Below are positions 21,822 through 27,531 of a DNA stretch of 27,531 nucleotides, in pieces. The notes beneath the pieces are model-generated. The model saw only the letters and a list, made by a program, of their open reading frames with translations. It ran no database searches and was not told the DNA's origin. Numbering within the stretch: the stretch's first letter is position 1; the number at the start of each line of letters is the position of its first letter. This DNA is from Planctomycetota bacterium (GTDB taxonomy: Bacteria; Planctomycetota; Phycisphaerae; WQYP01), in the NCBI GenBank assembly GCA_021798635.1, contig JAJZGH010000024.1, positions 1-27,531 of the forward strand, given 5' to 3'. The translations under genes and the position numbers were made by a program.

Positions 21822-22667
21822 ATGGGTGCCGGAGATGAACCTTTGACTCGGGTAGTCGATATGATGGGAAATCCAACTGAAAAAGCACCGGCAAAACTTG
21901 CCGACGTGCAGTCCGCGCAGGATAAACGCAACATCGCCATTGATAAAGTGGGTGTCAAGGCGGTGCGCTATCCGATCACGTTGCGCACACCCGACGGCGG
22001 AGAGCAACATACCGTCGCCCTGATCAATTTATATGTGTCGCTGCCCAAGCATAAAAAAGGCACCCACATGAGCCGATTTCTGGAAATTCTCAATCGGCAT
22101 CATCGCAGCATAACATCCACTCAGATCATTCCGATTTTGCATGAAATGAAAAGCAAGCTTCTCGCGGATGACGCCCTGATTGAAATGACCTTCCCTTACT
22201 TCATTGAAAAGCAGGCTCCCGTTTCCGGTGCCCGCGGCCTGATGGATTATGTCTGCTCATTTGAAGGGGTCAGTAACGGATCCGATGATTTTATCCTGGG
22301 GGTAAAAGCCCCGGCCACATCCTTATGCCCGTGCAGCAAGGAAATTTCCGCCTATGGTGCCCACAATCAGCGCTGCGAAATCAGCGCCCGCGTGCGGTTT
22401 ACCGGTGATCTATGGATTGAGGACCTCGTAAAAATTATGGAATCCGCCGCCAGCGCTCCGGTGTATGCGGTGCTCAAGCGACCGGATGAAAAATTTGTTA
22501 CCGAGCAGGCCTTTGATAATCCGAAATTTGTGGAAGACATCATCCGCGATCTGGCCTTGGCGATGGAAGAAAATCCCCAGATAACCTGGTACAGCATTCA
22601 AAGCGAAAACTATGAATCCATCCACAACCACAACGCCTTTGCCCAGATCGAACGCGATAAACGGTAG
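21822..22667 (+). CDS. folE2: GTP cyclohydrolase FolE2
   Basis: It converts GTP to dihydroneopterin triphosphate, the first step of folate (and queuosine) synthesis, as the alternative type IB enzyme. Family features: LADVQSAQDKRNIAIDKVGV at the start, LPKHKKGTHMSRFLEIL and the catalytic Cys in SLCPCSKEIS (167-176 from this start), then GAHNQRCEI. The frame is open from 21693, directly after hisI, but the first 43 residues are not like the family. I chose 21822 (281 residues); 21861 and 21864 are also possible and no start has a good ribosome binding site. Tight spacing suggests cotranscription with hisI. Confidence 0.9.
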   Translation: MGAGDEPLTRVVDMMGNPTEKAPAKLADVQSAQDKRNIAIDKVGVKAVRYPITLRTPDGGEQHTVALINLYVSLPKHKKGTHMSRFLEILNRHHRSITSTQIIPILHEMKSKLLADDALIEMTFPYFIEKQAPVSGARGLMDYVCSFEGVSNGSDDFILGVKAPATSLCPCSKEISAYGAHNQRCEISARVRFTGDLWIEDLVKIMESAASAPVYAVLKRPDEKFVTEQAFDNPKFVEDIIRDLALAMEENPQITWYSIQSENYESIHNHNAFAQIERDKR

Positions 22668-22707
22668 TCAATCGGATCACCTTCATCGTTGTATCCTTTA
22701 TCCAAGC

Positions 22708-23448
22708 TTACAGTAAACCGGCCTGCTGTTTTTTTTCCCATACTTCCTCTGCTTCAGCCTTACGCAGATAGATCGGCAGCAGCAGATCACGATCAATAAA
22801 TGCGCCGCTTTGCGCTAAGGCCCATCCCAGCTTATGTACCATTGCCGCTTGCGCCTGCCAAAGCGGGCGATCAACTTCAATGATTTCGCCCTCTGATCCT
22901 GCTATAGCGTCGCGGTGGTAATCAATTCCCTCGCCCAATATATGCAGCGGGCGGGGGGCTTGAGACAGAAACTCGCGGGGGTCCGCCAGCACCGGCCCGT
23001 GCGTGCGGTGCAACGCCCCTGACCCGGCGTGCCGCTGATAACGCGCCGCGTAAACCTGCCCGCGCTTGGCATCCAGCAGTACCGCCAGATGTAGTGCATT
23101 GGCGGGTGCATTAGCGGCGAGAACGTCAACAGTTGGCACCGAAATTAATTTGCAGCCCAGCGCCTGTTGCAAGGTCCGCGCGATAGCCACGGCAATTCTT
23201 ATGCCCGTAAAAGAACCCGGCCCTGCCGAAACATACACGTGTTGAATATCGCGGGGCTTCCAGCCCTGCTGGCGTGTGAGATCGCGTATGGCCGGCATAA
23301 GTTCCACTGCGTGGCGCATGGCCTTGCTGAATTGCCGCTGCCCGGAAACATGCCCGCCGCAGGCGACCGCGACTGACCCGATGCGGCTGCTGGTTTCGAT
23401 TGCTACAATACGCGGCGCAGATTCGTTACTTAATGGCTGTACTTCCAT
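22708..23448 (-). CDS. tsaB: tRNA threonylcarbamoyladenosine biosynthesis protein TsaB
   Basis: TsaB pairs with TsaD to make the t6A modification of ANN-decoding tRNAs. The N-terminal ASKHA fold is seen in IVAIETSSRIGSVAVACGG, MRHAVELMPAIRDLT and the signature SAGPGSFTGIRIAVAIARTL. LLDAKRGQVYAARY and a C-terminal PIYLRKAEAEE segment complete the family pattern. I chose the ATG at 23448 (246 residues, usual length 220-240). In-frame ATGs at 23475 and 23490 would add up to 14 unconserved residues, and none has a Shine-Dalgarno sequence. It is convergent with folE2. Confidence 0.92.
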   Translation of the reverse strand: MEVQPLSNESAPRIVAIETSSRIGSVAVACGGHVSGQRQFSKAMRHAVELMPAIRDLTRQQGWKPRDIQHVYVSAGPGSFTGIRIAVAIARTLQQALGCKLISVPTVDVLAANAPANALHLAVLLDAKRGQVYAARYQRHAGSGALHRTHGPVLADPREFLSQAPRPLHILGEGIDYHRDAIAGSEGEIIEVDRPLWQAQAAMVHKLGWALAQSGAFIDRDLLLPIYLRKAEAEEVWEKKQQAGLL

Positions 23449-23490
23449 GGCCGCCAAGATTATCCCACCCGACATAATTAGACAATCCAT

Positions 23491-23998
23491 AAAGCTCGCA
23501 CCAGCTCGACCTTTACCGCATCGGGCGGCAGGGAGAGGTATTGTTTGGGATGGGCCTGCTCTAAAATTCCGGCACGAAGTACGCGGTCCAAAACAGGCTG
23601 TAAAAAAACCGCGGATTTCGCGGATTACGCGGATAGATGCCGGGCTTTACAAAAATCTCAAATTTGAAATTTGAAATCTCAAATTCGCGCGATCGGGGCT
23701 TGAGATCAGAAAGCAGATAACAGGCTGCAGCAGGGGCTTTGTGCTTCGGCGACCGCCGCCCGCATGCACCGGCCTTATTCGATCTCTGTTCAACTCTCTA
23801 AATTCAACTGTTCTATCGGGCCGGATCCCGGTAGCCCCCCCGTGAACGGGTAAAAGAATAAAATCTCGTAAGAATCTTTGGCAATGTAGCGCCAAGCGAA
23901 CCGCGCACTGCTAGAATTGTCAGACATAAACTGTTACAGGGCGAGCGCTTGGCCGCCGGTGTATCGGGTGAGTTTCAGGTAGCGGAGCAATAGAATCT
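23491..23998. repeat. Gene-free 508-bp stretch with short tandem repeats
   Basis: No convincing gene is present. At 23611-23637 three 9-nt units stand in tandem (GCGGATTTC, GCGGATTAC, GCGGATAGA). At 23655-23685 an AT-rich block repeats and inverts the word CAAATTTGA. A -10-like TAGAAT (23912-23917) lies 80 nt before the PIN-PhoH gene without a good -35. Confidence 0.5.
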
Positions 23999-25351
23999 AT
24001 GGTCAATGCCAAAGCAGCGGTAAAATATTTTGTTTTAGATACCAGTGCGTTGTTGCATAATCCCAACGCGTTATTTTCCTTTGCCGATAATGAAGTCGTC
24101 ATTCCCTTTGATGTGCTGGAAGAGCTGGATAAGTTCAAGAAAGACACCAATGATGTGGGCCGCAACTCGCGTATGGTCATCCGCCACTTGGATCAACTTC
24201 GCGAGCGCGGTCACTTGGCGCAGGGCGTTAAATGGAATGGCCACAACGGCTGCATCCGCGTAGCCATGGAGCAGCACCCCGTCCCCGGCCTGAACTCGGC
24301 CGTGCCGGATAATCGGATTATCGCGGTAGCGTACCATCTTAAGGAACAGGGCAAACCCGTTACGTTTATCAGCAAAGATATCAATGCCCGTATCAAGTCC
24401 GACGCGCTGGGAATTAACACTGCGGATTTTGAATCACAAAAGGTCGATTCCGAAACGCTTTACGCCGGCTATCGCGAATTAAAAGTTCCCGGGGCAGTCA
24501 TTGACCGGCTCTACGCGGAAAAGAAAATCTCTCTACAGGACCCCGTGCTGGCCAAGCTTGATCCGCCGCTGTTTGCCAATGAATTTGTGCTCTTTCGTAA
24601 TACCGCGGATGAACATCAGACCGGCCTGGCGCGTTATGTCAGTTCATTTCAGGCGGTTTTGCCGCTGATGCGGGCAAAAAAAGCCTGTTTCGGTATTCTC
24701 CAGCGCAATGTTCAGCAGACCATGGCCCTGGACCTGCTGCTGGATGATGACGTACAGATGGTCACGCTCATGGGCACCGCAGGAACCGGAAAAACCCTTC
24801 TGGCATTGGCCGCAGGCATGACCAAGTGCTTTAATGAACAACGGTATGAACGGTTATTGGTCGCCCGGCCCATTATGCCGATGGGGCGGGATATTGGCTT
24901 TCTCCCCGGCACCAAAGATGAAAAACTCGCCGCCTGGATGCAGCCCATTTTTGATAACCTGGAATTTCTCCTGCAGGATCGCCGCGTGCACAGCGCGGAA
25001 TCCGCCAATGTGGAAGCCAAGCTCAAGGCGTTGATCGAAAGCGGCAAAGTGGTGCTCGAAGCCCTGACTTACATTCGCGGCCGCAGCATTCCGCATCAGT
25101 TTATGATCGTGGATGAGGCGCAAAATCTGACGCCCCACGAAATTAAAACCATTATCAGCCGCGTCGGCGAAGGCACTAAAATTGTTCTCACCGGCGATGC
25201 CGAACAAATTGACAATCCTTATCTGGACGCCAGTTCCAACGGACTGTCCTTTACCATTGAGAAACTCAAACATTCCGAACTTGTCGGCCACGTGACGCTG
25301 GACCGCCCCGAACGCAGCAACCTGGCGAGTTTGATCGTGAAGGAATTGTAA
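23999..25351 (+). CDS. PIN-PhoH fusion ATPase (PhoH2-type)
   Basis: A 450-residue protein of two domains. The N-terminal PIN nuclease domain (about 8-150) shows acidic residues in FVLDTSALLH (Asp14), VLEELDKFKK and SKDINAR. The C-terminal PhoH ATPase (about 230-450) has Walker A GTAGTGKT (259-266), the ARPIMPMGRDIGFLPGT segment, Walker B FMIVDEAQN (368-376) and LTGDAEQID. Characterised PhoH2 proteins are ATP-dependent RNA helicase-nucleases; in some bacteria they are paired with an antitoxin (PhoAT), but no such partner is next to this one. GGAG lies 11 nt before the ATG. Confidence 0.95.
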   Translation: MVNAKAAVKYFVLDTSALLHNPNALFSFADNEVVIPFDVLEELDKFKKDTNDVGRNSRMVIRHLDQLRERGHLAQGVKWNGHNGCIRVAMEQHPVPGLNSAVPDNRIIAVAYHLKEQGKPVTFISKDINARIKSDALGINTADFESQKVDSETLYAGYRELKVPGAVIDRLYAEKKISLQDPVLAKLDPPLFANEFVLFRNTADEHQTGLARYVSSFQAVLPLMRAKKACFGILQRNVQQTMALDLLLDDDVQMVTLMGTAGTGKTLLALAAGMTKCFNEQRYERLLVARPIMPMGRDIGFLPGTKDEKLAAWMQPIFDNLEFLLQDRRVHSAESANVEAKLKALIESGKVVLEALTYIRGRSIPHQFMIVDEAQNLTPHEIKTIISRVGEGTKIVLTGDAEQIDNPYLDASSNGLSFTIEKLKHSELVGHVTLDRPERSNLASLIVKEL

Positions 25352-25360
25352 GTGGGCAAA

Positions 25361-25457
25361 GAAGTTAGAAGTTAGTTAGGAGCCAGTTTAGGTTACGGGT
25401 TACAGGGGACAGGGGACAGCCACAGAACGCAGGAGCTAGGAGTTAGGAGTTAGAAGG
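25361..25457. repeat. Simple GTTAG-rich repeats after the PIN-PhoH gene
   Basis: GAAGTTAGAAGTTAGTTAGG, GGTTACGGGTTACAGGGGAC, AGGGGACAG and AGGAGCTAGGAGTTAGGAG follow each other as imperfect short tandem repeats. The stretch has no open frame of note. Confidence 0.6.
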
Positions 25458-25528
25458 TTTTGAAGCGCTGCGCTGCTATTTTGCTGGATGCGGGATGCTG
25501 AGTTCCGGTTCTAATGAAAAATCACAAA

Positions 25529-25549
25529 GCCGCCGGCTCTGCCGGCGGT
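25529..25549. repeat. GC-rich hairpin upstream of the toxin-antitoxin pair
   Basis: CCGCCGGC-TCT-GCCGGCGG, a perfect 8-bp stem (25530-25537 with 25541-25548). Read on the minus strand it is followed by CTTTGTGATTTTTC, so it could act as a weak terminator against transcription from the right. Confidence 0.5.
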
Positions 25550-25669
25550 GGAGCGTACCCAATTGTCCCGGGGCCCAACAACGCATCTTTGCCCCCGCCC
25601 GGAATATTGCCACCTTCCCGGGAAGTTCCAATATGGCGGCCATCCCTTCCGTTCTCACACTGCGGTATG

Positions 25670-25678
25670 TGGTATAAT
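25670..25678 (+). promoter_or_regulatory. Extended -10 promoter of the VapBC-type operon
   Basis: TGGTATAAT combines a perfect -10 (25673-25678) with the TGn extension; no good -35 is visible. The antitoxin ATG is 30 nt downstream. Confidence 0.5.
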
Positions 25679-25707
25679 GACTGTGTCGTTTGTTGAGGAT
25701 CACGCCC

Positions 25708-25947
25708 ATGCGCAACGCTATTGTCATTGCAGGCCGTTTGGTTGGCCCTCGTCAGGTGGAGCTGGATGAACCGGTATCTGGCTTGGGGGCCCAAGTCGAG
25801 GTAATTATTGACTCGCAATCTGCGGCACAGACTAAGAACGGCAGTCTGGCGGCATTTCTTGGCGGCCTTCCCCTGGGCTCACGCTCCCGCGAAGACATTG
25901 ATCGGCAGCTTGCGTCGGAACGCGAGGGGTGGGAGAAAGGTACATGA
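25708..25947 (+). CDS. Type II antitoxin, VapB-like
   Basis: A 79-residue protein with an N-terminal beta part (AIVIAGRLVGPRQVELDEPV) and a C-terminal helix SRSREDIDRQLASEREGWEK. This is the pattern of small antitoxins encoded before PIN toxins in cyanobacteria and planctomycetes. It should neutralise the downstream toxin and repress the operon. GAGGA lies 8 nt before the ATG. The stop overlaps the toxin start as ATGA, so the two are translationally coupled. The DNA-binding fold cannot be named with certainty. Confidence 0.78.
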   Translation: MRNAIVIAGRLVGPRQVELDEPVSGLGAQVEVIIDSQSAAQTKNGSLAAFLGGLPLGSRSREDIDRQLASEREGWEKGT

Positions 25948-26342
25948 ATCTATATCTCGACGCCAGTGCGATTATCTACGGCATGGAAGGCCCTGGCGAT
26001 TTGCGAAAGGCGGTACTTGCATGGGTGACGCAGGCCGAGAGCAGCGGTGGGGCTGTCACAACCTCCCGTCTGTCCCGTCTGGAATGTCGAGTTCGTCCGC
26101 TGCGCGAGGGCCAATCCGCCCTGATGGCGCAGTATGAGGAGTTTTTTATGCGGCGGTCCTTGCAGGTCGCTGACGTTGGGGCCTCGGTGATCGAATTGGC
26201 TACGGATTTAAGGGTGCGGTATGGACTCAAAACGCCCGATGCGATTCACGTGGCCACGGCCATGGAATGCGGTATGGATTTGATTTTGACCGGGGATCGA
26301 GAAATGGCACGGTGCAACGAAATCAGGGTCCAGTTGGTGTGA
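25944..26342 (+). CDS. vapC: PIN-domain toxin, VapC-like ribonuclease
   Basis: A 132-residue complete PIN domain. The expected acidic residues are visible: Asp6 (YLDASAIIY), Glu47 (SRLSRLECR), Asp99 (KTPDAIHVATA) and Asp118 (LTGDREM). VapC toxins are Mg-dependent RNases that cut tRNA or rRNA. I chose the ATG at 25944, which overlaps the antitoxin stop and has GGAGAAAGG just upstream, over an ATG at 25929. Its stop in turn overlaps a GTG start of the next small frame. Confidence 0.9.
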   Translation: MNLYLDASAIIYGMEGPGDLRKAVLAWVTQAESSGGAVTTSRLSRLECRVRPLREGQSALMAQYEEFFMRRSLQVADVGASVIELATDLRVRYGLKTPDAIHVATAMECGMDLILTGDREMARCNEIRVQLV

Positions 26343-26533
26343 AAATCTACGGCCGCATCCGCCGGGAGTTGGCGATTGAAAAAGGCACGAAAGCGGCCGT
26401 CGTGGTCACGCCGGAGGGTATCCTGCTTAAACCCGTCACCCGCGCCTACATTAAGAGTCTGCGCGGCTCATTAAAGGGTAAGGGTGTGTTAAAAGCGATG
26501 AGGGAAGAGCGCCGGCGGGAAAGGCGACTCTGA
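26339..26533 (+). CDS. AbrB/MazE-like antitoxin, N-terminally truncated
   Basis: The 64-residue product from the GTG at 26339 reads GRIRRELAIEKGTKAAVVV, then TPEGILLKPVT and a basic tail REERRRERRL. This corresponds to the family pattern KGQVTIPxxIRRELGIEKGT but lacks the first strand with KGQVTIP, so DNA binding is probably lost. The GTG overlaps the vapC stop (GTGA), which may be a fortuitous fusion point. The frame also opens from 26267 inside vapC. It is followed after 1 nt by a broken PIN gene; together they are the remains of a second toxin-antitoxin pair. Confidence 0.55.
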   Translation: MKIYGRIRRELAIEKGTKAAVVVTPEGILLKPVTRAYIKSLRGSLKGKGVLKAMREERRRERRL

Positions 26534-26534
26534 C

Positions 26535-26714
26535 ATGGCCGCCAAAGTGCTGGATGGTTGGGCGCTGATCGCCTTTTTTGAAGGTGAATCCGCCGCCGAT
26601 GCCGTGGGAGCATGTGCTGCAACAGGCGGCCGCTGGACGGCATCGACTGTCCACGAGTGTCCAAATCCACTGGCTTTGGAGGCATCAAGGAATAACATTT
26701 CGATTCCAACCTGA
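26535..26714 (+). pseudogene. Frameshifted PIN-domain toxin remnant
   Basis: The frame starts MAAKVLDGWALIAFFEGESAADAV, a typical PIN toxin N-terminus with the first Asp. After about codon 24 (near 26607) the homology continues in the +1 frame as EHVLQQAAAGRHRLSTSV, as if one G had been inserted, and then ends. The original frame stops at 26714. The rest of the PIN domain, including the later acidic residues, is missing, so no active toxin can be made. It belongs with the truncated antitoxin just upstream. Confidence 0.65.
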
Positions 26715-26872
26715 TTTGCGCTGTTGTCGGATGTCGCAGACTTACTTTCCGGGCGCTGAAAAGGTGACATCCGTCAATTCGCCAAGCCGGTGCGGAAATG
26801 ATGGGTGGTGGTGGAAATGCATTGGGAAGGCGCTGATTTGTGCTGCTGATATCGGGCTTGGAGTGACGAAAA

Positions 26873-27531
26873 ATGAATCGCGTTATAAATCACAAGTTGG
26901 GCTTCATATTTGCTCTGGCGATTATGTTGCCATATATCCGAGCCGCCGCCGGGGCCTCTGGGCGAGCGGTGGCTGGCCAGCCGAAATTGGTCTATTCGTG
27001 GTGGCGCAAGAATCAGCGGCCGGCGGAGGCGGTAGGCTTCGCCTCGAACTCATCTGCGATAATCCTGCTGCATACGGGGCCGGCGGTCGCGGGGGTTATA
27101 AGTGGGCCACCGCTGGATCGATTCGACCGGATAGTGAAATCAGAAATGGGCATGATCGGCGGCCGTGTAAGCCGTATTCCGCATCTCACCGCTGACGAAG
27201 GCTCCGAACTTAGTCCCGTGGAGCATCCTGGGCGTCTGGTAGTCCCACGGGGTTGGACGATTGCCGGGGGGATCCATGCCCGCAGCGCCATTGCGGCCAA
27301 CGGGCGTGTTCTCGCAGTCGAGGTGCGGTCCGGGGATGGTGCTGGATCGGTTTGCCTGTGGAGCCTCGTCAAGCATAACGTCGTAAGCATCTTGCCGAAT
27401 CCGATTGGCACATCCGGAGTACTGCCCGCATTTTCCCCTCACGCACGCCATCTTGCCATTGGCTATTCGGCCGCCCGGAGCCTTGGCTACATTTATATCC
27501 GGGACGTCCGGAGCGGGGCGTTGGAGCAAAA
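26873..27531 (+). CDS. Secreted WD40-like beta-propeller protein, 3' end outside window
   Basis: The frame from the ATG at 26873 is open for 219 codons to the window edge, with GGAG 9 nt upstream. A signal peptide (KLGFIFALAIMLPYIRAAA) is followed by strand-rich sequence. The last visible part, LPAFSPHARHLAIGYSAA then LGYIYIRDVRSGALEQ, has the form of a WD40 blade (FSPxxxxLAxG...I.IxDxxSG), and VLAVEVRSGDGAGSVCLWSL the preceding one. It is probably a secreted or surface propeller protein. A competing open frame at 26578-27195 in another phase has no such pattern. Between 26715 and 26872 I see nothing else. Confidence 0.65.
   Translation, partial: MNRVINHKLGFIFALAIMLPYIRAAAGASGRAVAGQPKLVYSWWRKNQRPAEAVGFASNSSAIILLHTGPAVAGVISGPPLDRFDRIVKSEMGMIGGRVSRIPHLTADEGSELSPVEHPGRLVVPRGWTIAGGIHARSAIAANGRVLAVEVRSGDGAGSVCLWSLVKHNVVSILPNPIGTSGVLPAFSPHARHLAIGYSAARSLGYIYIRDVRSGALEQ

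Noticed and set aside
26578..27195. 205-codon plus-strand open frame
   Set aside because: Its beginning reads the frameshifted PIN remnant and the rest conflicts with the secreted propeller frame, which has a signal peptide and ribosome binding site.

Overview
The window looks like a chromosomal segment of a Planctomycetota bacterium, most likely of the Phycisphaerae. The evidence is two type IV pseudopilin-like surface proteins, one with the H-X9-DG motif; a VPLPA-type (PEP-CTERM class) sorted protein; a protein of the Planctomycetes/Verrucomicrobia family Minf_1886; and many secreted glycoside hydrolases with their own LacI and XylR-type regulators. The assignment rests on protein families alone and is an inference. 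No rRNA, tRNA or CRISPR array was seen.

Left part (1-14,900) is a carbohydrate-related accessory region. It holds a secreted GH13 amylase (cut by the window edge) behind a LacI-family repressor, a VPLPA-CTERM surface protein with a strong promoter and long leader, a GH28 polygalacturonase-like enzyme, a DUF151 protein, and a 991-residue GH95-like enzyme with an inserted LamG-like domain. A small membrane protein of unknown function follows. Two related pseudopilin genes come next; the second is divergent from a XylR-type regulator. Their upstream regions are homologous and both carry a 17-bp direct repeat with an exact 21-bp period. The same core word occurs three times at the start of the GH28 gene. 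I read this as a XylR-type regulon joining pseudopilins to a pectinase-like enzyme (inference).

The intergenic DNA of this part is rich in repeats. Two 150-bp direct copies and one partial copy of a dispersed structured repeat are present. A roughly 128-bp element with 22-bp terminal inverted repeats lies between 8-bp direct repeats and looks like a MITE.

Middle part (15,300-25,350) is housekeeping: a Minf_1886 protein, a lipoprotein, the cell elongation genes mreD-mrdA-rodA, a four-cluster ferredoxin-like protein that appears to be leaderless, hisI, folE2, tsaB on the opposite strand, and a PIN-PhoH ATPase.

Right part (25,350-27,531) holds simple repeats, a complete VapBC-type toxin-antitoxin pair, directly followed by the truncated and frameshifted remains of a second pair, and the start of a secreted beta-propeller (WD40-like) protein that runs off the window.
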